Below are positions 51,476 to 60,501 of a stretch of 64,000 bases of DNA, piece after piece. A program made the translations under genes and the position numbers. The DNA comes from Methylomonas sp. Its GTDB lineage: Bacteria; Pseudomonadota; Gammaproteobacteria; Methylococcales; Methylomonadaceae. Each line of letters begins with the position of its first letter. The first letter of the stretch is position 1. Below the pieces are notes generated by a model. The model saw only the letters and a program-made list of their open reading frames with translations, searched no databases and was not told where the DNA came from. The stretch lies in NCBI RefSeq assembly GCF_023228165.1, contig NZ_JALOBS010000005.1, positions 97,325-161,324 of the forward strand, written 5' to 3'.

Positions 51476-54121
51476 TTAATAAGCGCTAATGCCGGCCTTT
51501 TCTTTCAGTAACCTCAGGCAACCGGCGGCATCCATGGGCCGGCTATAGTAGTAGCCTTGCGCTTCGTCGCAGCCTAATTCCTTCAGAAAAGCAGACTGTT
51601 CGGCGGTTTCTATACCTTCCGCCAACACCGTTAGATGCAGGTTGTGGCCCAGGGCAATAATGGCTCGCGTGATGGCCATATCGTTGCTGTCGTGCGGGAT
51701 ATCCATCACGAAAGAACGGTCGATTTTCAGTTTATCCACCGGCAGGCGCTTCAGATAGCCCAACGACGATTGGCCGGTGCCGAAATCATCAATGGCCAGA
51801 GCCACGCCTAGTGCACGCAAATCTTCCATAATGCGGATGTTTCGCTGCGCCTGCTGCATGATGTAGGTTTCGGTAATTTCCAGTTCCAGATGTTTCGGCG
51901 CCAAACCGGTATCCGCCAATACCTGTCTGACGGTAGTCAGCATGTCGCTGCGCTCAATCTGCACCCCGGAAAGATTGACCGCCACACGCTGAAAGTCAAA
52001 GCCCGCGTCCAACCATGCCTTGGCTTGACGACAGGCGCTGCGCAACACCCATTCGCCGATGGCAACAATCAAGCCGCAATCTTCGGCGATTGAGATGAAT
52101 TTGTCCGGCGGAATGATGCCATGCTCACGATGATGCCACCGTAACAATGCTTCGGCTCCGATCAGCTTGTCATCGGCCAGGGAGAATTGCGGCTGATAAT
52201 AGACCAATAATTCCTCGCGTTTCAGCGCATCCCGCAGCTCGCTCTCCAGAAACAAGCGCTCCTTGGCTCGTTCAGTCAGACGAACATCGTAAAACTGAAA
52301 GTTGCCGCGCCCCTGCCCCTTGGCCTGATACAAGGCCAGATCGGCATGCTTGATCAGTGCGGTGGCGTCCTCTCCATCTTCGGGATAACAACTGATACCG
52401 ATGGAAGTGCCGATTTCAAGTTTATGATCCTGTGTCATGAACGGCTGATCGAGGCCCGCCAAAATTTTGCGAGCCACATTTTCGACCACGGCATGGCTTC
52501 CGGTATCCTCCAAGAGCACGATGAACTCGTCGCCGCCCAGGCGGGCCACGGTGTCTCCATGACGCAGAGTATTCTTCAAGCGTTGCGCGACTGCGCGCAA
52601 AAGTTCATCTCCGACCGGATGTCCCAAACTATCATTAACGTGCTTAAAACGGTCCAGGTCGAGAAACAGCACGGCCAGTGATTGATGATTGCGGCGCACC
52701 TTTTCCAATGCCAGTTCACAACGATCGATGAAAAGTTGCCGATTGGGTAAATCCGTCAACGAATCGTAATAGGCTAAGTGATGAATATGTTCCTCGGTAC
52801 GTTTTTGTTCGCTAAGATCGTAAAAGACCCCAATATAGCGTATGACTTGACCGTCGCAGTCATGCACCGCAGAGATGCTTTGCCAGAGCGGCACCAGCTC
52901 GCCATTTTTGCGGCAGTCCCAAATCTCGCCCTGCCACTTGCCGGCCAGCTTTAGCGTGGCCCATAACTTCCGATAGAAATCCTGGTCATGATATCCCGAC
53001 TTGAATAGACCCGGTTTCTGGCCAAGGACTTCTTCGGAACAATAGCCCATGATTTCGGTAAAGGCGCGGTTAACCTTGATAATTCGGGCATTGGCATCGG
53101 TAATCAGAATACCGTTCAAACTGCTTTCAAAGACGCTGGCCGCCAACACCAGTTGTTCGTCGATCAGGCGCTCGGCGGTAATATCCTGAACAGTACCGAC
53201 CAAACGCCGAGGCCGACCGTCTGTATCGTAATGCGTAATGACGCATTTACGCACCCATTTCACTCGGCCATCCGCAAATAACAGACGATGATCAAGCGTA
53301 ATGGGCTTATCGTCAGCTTGCGCAGCCAAATACGCTTTATTGATTGCGGGCCGATCGTCCGGATGAACCGGGTCTATCAAGACGGGGAACGCTGTCGGGC
53401 AAGCCGTCGGGTCGATTTCGAAGATCCGGTAAACCTCTTCGGACCAGATCAGTTCATCGGTGGCGAGATCCTGCTCCCAATGCCCTAGATGGGCGATATG
53501 CTGCGCTTCCTTGAGTAGACTTTCACTATGGCGTAAGCGCTCCTGCTGTTGTTTGAGCGAACTGATATCCGTTGCGCACACCACCGCGCCTTCTTCCTTG
53601 CCTTGCTGGTTGTATTGTATGCTCGCTTCCAGCCAATAATGCCGATATTGGCCGTCGCGACCGAGCAGTCTATGCTCCGCTGTATAGTTGCCTACCCGGT
53701 GCACAGTCTCGAATAACGGCGAATGGACCGGTTAGGGTAATTTGCCGAGATTGTCGGCAAGTGCTTGTTGTTCATCGGGATGCAGCCATTCGTCCAAAGC
53801 GTGTTCATCCAGCGTACCGCCAGTAACGCTTAACAATTCGGTGCAGCGCTGATTGATCTGCCGCAAGCGTCCGTCCGGCCCCAGCAGTATCATTAACGCA
53901 CCGGTAGTGTCCATGACCCGCTGAATGAAATCACTCTGATTGGCCTGACGCAGACCGGCCTCGCGTAACGCATTGCTTTGAAATTCCAAGGTACGCAACA
54001 GCTCGTCGGTCTGCTCCGCATTCAGCGACATTTGCTGTTCGAGCGCGGCATTGGCAAGCCTTAACGCCGCTATCTCGGTACGCAGGCTCTCCAATTCGCT
54101 TTGCCGGCGGGCATCATTCAT
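51476..54121 (-). pseudogene. PAS-GGDEF-EAL c-di-GMP enzyme split by one in-frame stop
   Basis: A 130-codon frame (53732-54121, coiled coil plus the start of a PAS domain) ends at TAA at 53732-53734. It resumes in the same frame after the stop as the rest of that PAS domain (EHRLLGRDGQYRHYWLEAS). The second part has two more PAS domains, a GGDEF cyclase (GGDEF intact, DLDRFKHVNDSLGH) and an EAL phosphodiesterase (GAEALLRWHH, DDFGTGQSSL, AEGIET). Removing one stop would yield one intact protein of about 881 residues. The downstream portion could still be made from a GTG or ATG near 53704. The 5' end overlaps the hydrogenase protease stop (ATGA), so it belongs to that operon. Confidence 0.82.
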
Positions 54122-54570
54122 GCCGCATCGTCTAGAAAATAAGGCCTTAACAGCACCACAACCTCGTCGACGGCTTTAAGCACTGCCGCCGATAACCCCG
54201 GCCGGAACGCCGTGACTGTTGCTGTCTCCACGGCAATGATATGTATCCGCGGCATGGTCTCGGGCAGGGCGGCCAAGGCTTGCAATATATAACCCACGCC
54301 TACGCCATGCCCTGCCAGCGAAGCTTCGGCCATGACTGTTTCCGGCAAAGGCCGACTGAGTCGGCCCGCTTCGCCGCCGGAACGACAGGCATCGATAATC
54401 AAAACGTCATCGCAACCTTGAAATAATGTCAAAGCCGCCAGACCCGGCGTACCGACATCGAAAAGACGCAGATCGTCGGGCAACGCTAGTCCGGCCAGCC
54501 GCTGGTAAACGGCGTATCCGAAACCGTCGTCTCCGTGCAGCGGATTCCCAAAACAAAGAATATGGCGCAT
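54118..54570 (-). CDS. [NiFe] hydrogenase maturation protease
   Basis: The 150-residue protein is a HyaD/HupD/HoxW-type endopeptidase that removes the C-terminal peptide of the large subunit after nickel insertion. Visible motifs are CFGNPLHGDDGFGYAV near the N-terminus, where the aspartate-glycine-phenylalanine loop binds nickel, and LIIDACRSGGEAG with the second ligand aspartate. GHGVGVGY contains the third histidine. It lies 14 bases after the large subunit gene. The large subunit keeps a cleavable tail, consistent with need for this protease. Confidence 0.88.
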   Translation of the reverse strand: MRHILCFGNPLHGDDGFGYAVYQRLAGLALPDDLRLFDVGTPGLAALTLFQGCDDVLIIDACRSGGEAGRLSRPLPETVMAEASLAGHGVGVGYILQALAALPETMPRIHIIAVETATVTAFRPGLSAAVLKAVDEVVVLLRPYFLDDAA

Positions 54571-54584
54571 GGCGGGACAAGAGA

Positions 54585-56114
54585 TTACGGCGCGAAGCGC
54601 ACGCGTTTGCCGGTATCCAACATGTGCACCGTACAGACCAGACAGGGATCGTGAGAACGGATGATATGACCGATTTCCACCGGATTATCGGGGTCTTGCA
54701 CGCTCAAGCCAACCAGACTCTGCTCCCAGTGCCCGGGTATCCCGGCGCTATCGCGCGGCGATGCGCTCCATGCGGTGGGGGTGACGATCTGATATTTATC
54801 CACTTGCCCATTCTTGATACGTAGCCAATGCCCCAATATACCGCGAGCGGCCATCACCAAGCCGTAGCCTTCGCCGTCCAGCTCCCGGGACTTGGGCATA
54901 TCCAGAAAATGCGGTTCGTGCATGTTTAAGGCCAATTCGTCCAGCATGCGCCGCGCATGCAGCAACTCCAGGGCAACCCGCCGCACCCGGGCGAACTGGC
55001 GTAGCCAGGCATTGCCGCCTTCGGCGGCGTGCAGCGAAGTAATCAACGCGTCGCCGGCTATCAACAATTCGGCCAGCGGCCCGGTTTGCACCACCTTATC
55101 GCCGTAACGCGGCGCCTTGGCCCAGGTATAGCGGTCACTGTTGGGCTGGAAATCGGGGACGGTTTCGCCCTGCCAAGGGTGGCGTCCGCCTTGGTAGGGA
55201 CGAAACCAGGAATGGCGCACGTGTTCGTTGATCAGCTGCTGATCGACAGCCTCGATCTGACCGGTATCGCCGTTATAAAAACCGCCCGGCAACAGGCGGA
55301 CTTCGGCATTGAAGGCCCAATGTTCGGGATCGCACCAGGAACCGCTACTGAGCATATGCGGCGTGCCGGCGGCCAGACGGTGCAGCCCAAGCGAGCGGGC
55401 GCAGCGGCTCAGCAGACCCAACCCGCTATCGGCATGAGCCGACGCTTCCAACCAGCCGAAGTAAGCATCGGCGCTGTCGAGAGCCAGCCAATCGTCCAGC
55501 GAGGCGCCGACGATACGTTGCTCATACCAGCGCTGCACCTCATCCAGCACTGCGCGGCAAGCCAATATCCGCCGCATATCGGCCGATAGGGTGACGCCGC
55601 CGGGCAGCATGTAAGACGAATGCGGCCATTGCCCGCCGAAATGAGCCACGATTTCGACTACTCGCCGGGTGGTCGCCAATGTCTCCAGATAAATCGCCCC
55701 CCGGAATGGTTCGAATGCCGCCAGCGCCTCGGTGAACCAGGGTTGCCGGTTGTAACGCGGGTTACAAAAATCCGGCGCGAAGAACAAAAAGGTTTGGCGA
55801 AAATCGTTTTGCAGGCCTTCGGCTATCAAACATAAGTTACGGATGCGTGTAGCATTGGCCGGCACCGGCACTTGCCAGGCCTGTTCCAGCGCCAGCACCG
55901 CCGAATACAGATGCGCCGTACCGCAAATGCCGCAGACGCGCGGGGTAATCACTAAAGCATCTCGCGGGGTTCTGCCTACCATGATCTGTTCGAAACCGCG
56001 ATAAAGCGTGCCTATGGTGCGGGCTTCGGTGACCACCCCGTCTTCCAGGGTAAGACCGATTTCCAGATCGCCTTCCACCCGGTTGAGGTTGATATTAACG
56101 TCAATTCTGGCCAT
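54585..56114 (-). CDS. hupL: [NiFe] uptake hydrogenase large subunit
   Basis: This is a 509-residue catalytic subunit. The nickel ligands are present: RVCGICGTAHLYSA near residue 60 and DPCLVCTVHMLDTGKRV at the C-terminus, where cleavage after the histidine removes about 12 residues. The conserved RVEGDLEIGL start is clear. I choose the ATG at 56112-56114, one base after the small-subunit stop. A longer frame from 56303 runs in the overlapping small-subunit gene. No Tat signal occurs in the partner, so the enzyme should be cytosolic, consistent with a group 2-like uptake hydrogenase. Accessory hyp genes are not in the window. Confidence 0.92.
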   Translation of the reverse strand: MARIDVNINLNRVEGDLEIGLTLEDGVVTEARTIGTLYRGFEQIMVGRTPRDALVITPRVCGICGTAHLYSAVLALEQAWQVPVPANATRIRNLCLIAEGLQNDFRQTFLFFAPDFCNPRYNRQPWFTEALAAFEPFRGAIYLETLATTRRVVEIVAHFGGQWPHSSYMLPGGVTLSADMRRILACRAVLDEVQRWYEQRIVGASLDDWLALDSADAYFGWLEASAHADSGLGLLSRCARSLGLHRLAAGTPHMLSSGSWCDPEHWAFNAEVRLLPGGFYNGDTGQIEAVDQQLINEHVRHSWFRPYQGGRHPWQGETVPDFQPNSDRYTWAKAPRYGDKVVQTGPLAELLIAGDALITSLHAAEGGNAWLRQFARVRRVALELLHARRMLDELALNMHEPHFLDMPKSRELDGEGYGLVMAARGILGHWLRIKNGQVDKYQIVTPTAWSASPRDSAGIPGHWEQSLVGLSVQDPDNPVEIGHIIRSHDPCLVCTVHMLDTGKRVRFAP

Positions 56115-56115
56115 T

Positions 56116-57063
56116 TCAGCTATCCATTTCCTTATCCTTGACCCGCGCCGGCGCGGCGTGGTGGGCCAAATTTTTGTAGGCCATATAACGGGCGCGCTCC
56201 ACGCCCAAGGGCAGGCGCAGCGGAATGTCACCGATTTTTTCGGTGCTGAATAAATCGATATCGCGGGGGAATGCCGGGGAGGTACAGCCGAAACAGGGCA
56301 CACCGGCGCGGGTTTTACTGCTGGTGCCGTTCCAAAGGTCGCTATTGCACACCGCCTGAGTCATCGGACCCTGACAACCCAGATTGAAAAAAAGGCAGGC
56401 AGGCCCTCCCGGCGCCATCTCTTCGATATCGTATTCATGATATTCGTTGCGGGTACAACCCTGATGCACCATGGTGTTGAAGAAGGCCTTGGGACGATTC
56501 AATCCGTCCAGCTGCAACGGTAGACCGGTCGTCAGCCACGCCAGCGTCTGGGTCATGGCGTGCGGATGAGCCGGACAACCGGAGACGTTAATCACCGGCA
56601 GGCCTCTGCGCGAACGCCACTCGGGAGGAAACAATCCGCCCGGCTGCTCCCGGTTGTATTGTAGGCCGATGCAGTCGCTGGGATTAGGCGTCGCCGCGTG
56701 GACGCCGCCGAACGCCGCACAGGTACCCATCGCCACCACCACGTCGGCATGTTGCGCCAATTCCCTGGCTATATCCATTCTTGCCCGGCCCTGGTAGCTG
56801 TCATAAAGTCCTGTACCGCGCGGCGCGGTAACGATACTGCCTTCCACGCAGAGGATATCCAAGGTTTGGTTGCCGCTGACAATGCGCTCGAAAATAGCGT
56901 CGTGTTCCCGCATGCTGGCGTGGGATAGCGAGGGATGCCAGAGCAACTCGATGTCATGTGTGGATAAAAGTTGTTCCAGGCTGGGTGAGTCGGCGCTGAG
57001 GATGGCCAACGATTCGCCGCCACACGCTCCGGTTTGTAACCAGAATAACGTATTCACATTCAC
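56116..57063 (-). CDS. hupS: [NiFe] uptake hydrogenase small subunit
   Basis: The 315-residue electron-transfer subunit begins NTLFWLQTGACGGESLAIL with no Tat leader. Cysteine motifs follow for the proximal, medial and distal clusters: MGTCAAFGG, VSGCPAHP, HQGCTRNEYHEYDIEE, FNLGCQGPMTQAVCN, and GVPCFGCTSPAFP. The first motif is CGGE rather than the common CxxC, so one proximal ligand is Glu or the cluster is altered. My recollection is that group 2a (Huc- or cyanobacterial HupS-like) enzymes also lack a cysteine here. It is the first gene of the hydrogenase operon. Confidence 0.9.
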   Translation of the reverse strand: MNVNTLFWLQTGACGGESLAILSADSPSLEQLLSTHDIELLWHPSLSHASMREHDAIFERIVSGNQTLDILCVEGSIVTAPRGTGLYDSYQGRARMDIARELAQHADVVVAMGTCAAFGGVHAATPNPSDCIGLQYNREQPGGLFPPEWRSRRGLPVINVSGCPAHPHAMTQTLAWLTTGLPLQLDGLNRPKAFFNTMVHQGCTRNEYHEYDIEEMAPGGPACLFFNLGCQGPMTQAVCNSDLWNGTSSKTRAGVPCFGCTSPAFPRDIDLFSTEKIGDIPLRLPLGVERARYMAYKNLAHHAAPARVKDKEMDS

Positions 57064-57214
57064 TCTCCCAGTTTAAGATTTAACTAGCGATTGTATTGAA
57101 TTTGAAAGCCGGCCTGCAATGCACTTATGTTCAATCGGTGGTATTGCCCCAAAAAACCGCACGAATTGCTTGCGGTAGGCAGCCCGATTCCGAATTTGGG
57201 AAAAATCGGGGATA

Positions 57215-57892
57215 TTAATCAAACACCTTGAAAATCAGCCCGAAGACAATCTCCAGCAACCCCTCCTCGCCACCCAAGGATTCGTATTGCCCACCGTAGG
57301 TACTGCTCGACTTGCCGAATACTTCAACCCGAGATTGGTTGGGTTGGCGTTTTCTCTGCCGCAGTTCGGCCTGTTTTTTTTCGTGCAGGATTTGCCCGCC
57401 GGCCTTTTTCCACTCCAACAGATGGCTGATTTCGCCACCGTCCAGCCATATGCCGTGGGCGCGGCATTGATCGATGACCACCCCGCTTTTATGCCCGAAT
57501 ACCACCCGGTTCATCATATTCAAACATACCGGACATTCCAGATATTTGACCGGTTTATTCTTCTGATAGCGGTCTTTATTAATGTTGCCGAGCAATTCCT
57601 GATTGACCGAAAACACCGGCGACACGCTATTTTCCAACAGTGTTTCCACTTCTCCAGGATCGAAAAACAAGCCGAAACAGCTGCTGCAGCGTTCTATGTG
57701 TAGCGGCGGTTGCAGTTCCAGAGCAACGGTTTGCAAATGGACGTTGCATTCCGGACAGATCCGTTCCGACTGCCGGCTCACCACCCGGTAATCATGCTTA
57801 CCGAGTAAATCGACATCGTTACGCACCCCGCAATAACTACAATACTGGGTATTAGGCAGCAGCGGAGCCGAGCAATTGTTGCAACGCGCCAT
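57215..57892 (-). CDS. TFIIB-type zinc-ribbon protein
   Basis: The 225-residue protein has repeated metal-binding knuckles: CNNCSAPLLPNTQYCSYCG at the start, ICPECNVHL with ERCSSCFGLFFD (zf-TFIIB type), and LECPVCLNMMNR with DQCRAHGIWLDGGE. The C-terminal part is basic and low-complexity. No membrane segment is clear apart from a short hydrophobic end (LLEIVFGLIFKVF). It is two bases after the SPFH protein gene, so it probably works with it. Pairing of SPFH with zinc-ribbon proteins (YdjI-like) is common, but the role is unknown. Confidence 0.75.
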   Translation of the reverse strand: MARCNNCSAPLLPNTQYCSYCGVRNDVDLLGKHDYRVVSRQSERICPECNVHLQTVALELQPPLHIERCSSCFGLFFDPGEVETLLENSVSPVFSVNQELLGNINKDRYQKNKPVKYLECPVCLNMMNRVVFGHKSGVVIDQCRAHGIWLDGGEISHLLEWKKAGGQILHEKKQAELRQRKRQPNQSRVEVFGKSSSTYGGQYESLGGEEGLLEIVFGLIFKVFD

Positions 57893-57894
57893 GC

Positions 57895-58905
57895 CTAAAA
57901 CCTGTCCAGCAATTCTTGTTTTTTAGCGCTGTACTCGGCTTCGGAAATCAATTCCGCTTCAAACAATTTTTTCAGTTGCAGCAGTTTGCCGGTGATGTCA
58001 TCCGCCGCCGCAGTCGCGGCCGGCGCGTCCATAGTCAGGCCTTGCGCCATGTTTTGCCCCAACGCTACTCCGGCGCCAAGCCCCATGCCGGCCCCGGCCG
58101 CGCCGCTTTCGTTGCGGGCCGCTTCGCGCATGGCATCCAATTGTTGCACTTTGGCGTAATCCAGTCCCACCGCTTGGGCGGCTTGGGCTTCGGCGGTCAA
58201 ATCCGCGATGCGGTTGATGCGGCGCAAGGTGTCTTCGTCAAAATCCGTGCCTTCGATACGAAAGTCGCTGACATTAAAACCCAGCTTGCGGAACACGATG
58301 GCCAGCTTGATCGAAATACCGCGGGCAATTTCTTCCCGGTTGGCGTCTATATCGGCATAGCTGTAACCGCATTCGGCCAGATAATCGCTAATCGGCTGAA
58401 TCACCCGGGCCGAAATAATCTTGCGAAACTCGTCTATGCCGACCTGATTATGGCTGCCGACGATATTCACGAAAAAAGCCTGGGCGTCTTCGATTTGATA
58501 ACTGTAATTGCCGTAGGCTTTCAGGCCGATGGGGAATTGATATTTCGGGTCCTGATACTTGATCAGCGAAGTCGTACCCCATTTTTGATCGAGTATCTTG
58601 GTCTTGTGGTAAAAATAAATCCCCACCTTATGTTCGCTGACGAAAAACTGCATGAACTTTTTAATGGTGGTCCAGAACGGCACGTTGTCTGTCCGCAAAT
58701 CGACCATACATTGCTGCTCTATGACCGCCTTGACCTGACCTTCGTAGACAAAAATACAACCCTGCCCGGGGCCGACAATCAGCTTCGAGGCGTTTTTGAT
58801 TTCGTCGCCGTTTTCCGTCCATTGCGTGAATAACACATCCGCCTCGGGATTTTGCCATTCAATGACCGATCGCAGTTGGCGCTTAATGCCATCCATTATT
58901 GCCAT
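57895..58905 (-). CDS. SPFH-domain protein with SHOCT-like C-terminus
   Basis: The 336-residue protein resembles YdjI/virion-core-like SPFH proteins. The start MAIMDGIKRQLRSVIEWQNP and GPGQGCIFVYEGQVKAVIEQ are typical, and the body has the alternating SPFH beta-sheet pattern. A Gly/Ala-rich linker is followed by LQLKKLFEAELISEAEYSAKKQELLD, a SHOCT-type terminal helix pair. I choose the ATG at 58905 because GAGG lies just upstream; an in-frame ATG at 58941 is less favourable. It heads a two-gene unit with the zinc-ribbon protein. Confidence 0.82.
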   Translation of the reverse strand: MAIMDGIKRQLRSVIEWQNPEADVLFTQWTENGDEIKNASKLIVGPGQGCIFVYEGQVKAVIEQQCMVDLRTDNVPFWTTIKKFMQFFVSEHKVGIYFYHKTKILDQKWGTTSLIKYQDPKYQFPIGLKAYGNYSYQIEDAQAFFVNIVGSHNQVGIDEFRKIISARVIQPISDYLAECGYSYADIDANREEIARGISIKLAIVFRKLGFNVSDFRIEGTDFDEDTLRRINRIADLTAEAQAAQAVGLDYAKVQQLDAMREAARNESGAAGAGMGLGAGVALGQNMAQGLTMDAPAATAAADDITGKLLQLKKLFEAELISEAEYSAKKQELLDRF

Positions 58906-58987
58906 GATAACCTCAACATTTTGTGGTGAACCCAAACGCAATTGCGTAACATCTAGCCATTAATTATGGCAAATATCCGGAGCTTTT

Positions 58988-59521
58988 GTGGCACTTAGAA
59001 CTTTTAAAGACAAACACCCGCAACTGGGCGACAAAGTCTATATCGACTCGACCGCCGTGGTCATCGGCGATGTGACCATCGGCGACGACGTATCGGTCTG
59101 GCCGACGGTGGTGATTAGAGGCGATGTAGAATCCATCCGCATCGGTGCCGGCAGCAATGTGCAGGACGGCTCGGTGCTGCATGTCTCGCACGCCGGCGAT
59201 TATTCGCCCAGCGGCCATCGTCTGCTGATAGGCAAAGGCGTTACCATCGGCCACCGGGCCGTGGTGCACGGCTGCACGGTCGGCAATTATTGTTTAATCG
59301 GCATCGGCGCCATCATCATGGACGGTGCGGTACTGGAAGATTACGTGATGCTGGCGGCCGGAGCCCTGGTGTCACCCGGCAAAACCCTGGAGAGCGGCTA
59401 TTTGTATGTCGGCGCACCGGCCAAACCGGTGCGAGCCTTGAACGACTCGGAAAAAGCTTTTTTGGAATATTCGTATCAGCATTATGTGCGGCTAAAGGAC
59501 AGGTATTTGGCCGACGAATAA
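58988..59521 (+). CDS. Gamma carbonic anhydrase family protein (YrdA-like)
   Basis: The 177-residue protein is a left-handed beta-helix of hexapeptide repeats (DVTIGDDVSVWPTVVIRGDV and so on). Histidines at the expected metal positions are in SVLHVSHAGD, GHRAVVHGCTVG and downstream repeats. The product starts with GTG at 58988. Enzymes of this class bind zinc or iron and may hydrate CO2, but many YrdA members are of unknown function. It is the last ordinary gene before the degraded zone that begins near 59550. Confidence 0.9.
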   Translation: MALRTFKDKHPQLGDKVYIDSTAVVIGDVTIGDDVSVWPTVVIRGDVESIRIGAGSNVQDGSVLHVSHAGDYSPSGHRLLIGKGVTIGHRAVVHGCTVGNYCLIGIGAIIMDGAVLEDYVMLAAGALVSPGKTLESGYLYVGAPAKPVRALNDSEKAFLEYSYQHYVRLKDRYLADE

Positions 59522-59554
59522 CCGTCCAGGCGATAAGCAGGCGGCACCGAAATA

Positions 59555-59752
59555 TCAAAGACCCAAATCGTCCACTGGGCTGGTAACCCCCTGCCCGCCC
59601 TGCTGCGGGACATGGGTGGTTTCCACATCCTGGACTCTTAGGCGTACCGCTTCGGTAATCCGCAAACCGCTACCGTACAACAGCTTAACCAACAGCTGCG
59701 GCACCCCTTTCATACACGATAATACCTGCCTAACTTCGTCGACAGTGAGCAC
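59555..59752 (-). pseudogene. Integron-integrase-like (IntI) remnant with internal deletion
   Basis: The fragment reads LTVDEVRQVLSCMKGVPQLLVKLLYGSGLRITEAVRLRVQDVE, the central part of tyrosine recombinases of the IntI type. It jumps directly to THVPQQGGQGVTSPVDDL, which matches the C-terminal end of such integrases (the YTHVL...GVRSPLD region). The intervening block with the Arg-His-Arg residues is missing. The N-terminal SAM-like domain is also lost. It is decayed beyond function. No attC array was found in the window. Confidence 0.65.
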
Positions 59753-59860
59753 TACCGAAATATGCCGGCTGTTATGGGCACGTATAGCTTCTATGCGCTT
59801 TTCAAAATTTCAAGCTAACAGAAACCGGAACAGATCGGTATTTAGAGTTTGCTCAGTAAA

Positions 59861-60235
59861 TCAGCCATAAACATGTCCAAGTCGGCGGGCTAAGCGGGGC
59901 TGAGCGCGCGGTGTTAAAACCCATTGTTCCCAGACATGTGCAATTGCCTGCATCAAACCAGCAAGATGGCATTTACTGAGGACAAAAAAGATCCTTTCCA
60001 GGATCAACAGATTCATGACCAGGAAAATGGCATTGATCCAGGCGAATGAGGTGTTGGCACGCGTGGCCCGGATGTAGTTGAGCCGGTAACCCTTTTTGCC
60101 TTGGCCGAATTTGCCCTCGATGGGAATGCGTTGCAAATAGTCCTGTCTGCGTTGCGCCTTGGCTTGCTTGATCTGTTCGCGATTGGCGCCAACAGTCATC
60201 AACAGCGCCACGATGGAAATGTTTGGCCAAACCTC
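59861..60235 (-). pseudogene. IS5-like transposase C-terminal remnant
   Basis: The frame encodes VGANREQIKQAKAQRRQDYLQRIPIEGKFGQGKKGYRLNYIRA and then TSFAWINAIFLVMNLLIL. This is the C-terminal half of IS5-group DDE transposases (the conserved IEGKFGQGK-x-x-x-L). The N-terminal DDE portion is absent, as the sequence upstream belongs to a different gene fragment. No terminal inverted repeat was found. It marks a past insertion or deletion event. Confidence 0.7.
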
Positions 60236-60447
60236 TCACATGATCTTGGTCAGGAAGTGTTTGCAAGAAGACACGATGTAGGGGCGGCCTTTCGAGTCAT
60301 CTTTAAGGCGACATCGAAGTAATCCTCATAGGCTTCGTCGTCAGCGCTATCGCGGATGTTTGTGTCGATCAAAATCTTGGTTTGACTGGCGTCGTCAAGC
60401 TCGATCAGCGTTATATCGCCGTTACCAACCGGAAAAAATGTAATTGA
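60236..60447 (-). pseudogene. N-terminal fragment of an MBL-fold metallohydrolase-like protein
   Basis: Minus-strand codons from about 60447 read ITFFPVGNGDITLIELDDAS, then KILIDTNIRDSADDEAYEDYFDVALK. After that a one-base frameshift is needed to reach DDSKGRPYIVS, and the frame ends near 60240. This resembles the start of competence-type metallo-beta-lactamase-fold hydrolases, whose HxHxDH motif would follow but is not present. The fragment abuts the IS5-like remnant on one side and the 5' end of the YhcG gene on the other, so it was cut by rearrangement. Confidence 0.5.
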
Positions 60448-60501
60448 CGCTTTTTATCGAATCAGTAATTTCCTGGTCGTCAAGTATATTTTTGCATCAA
60501 C

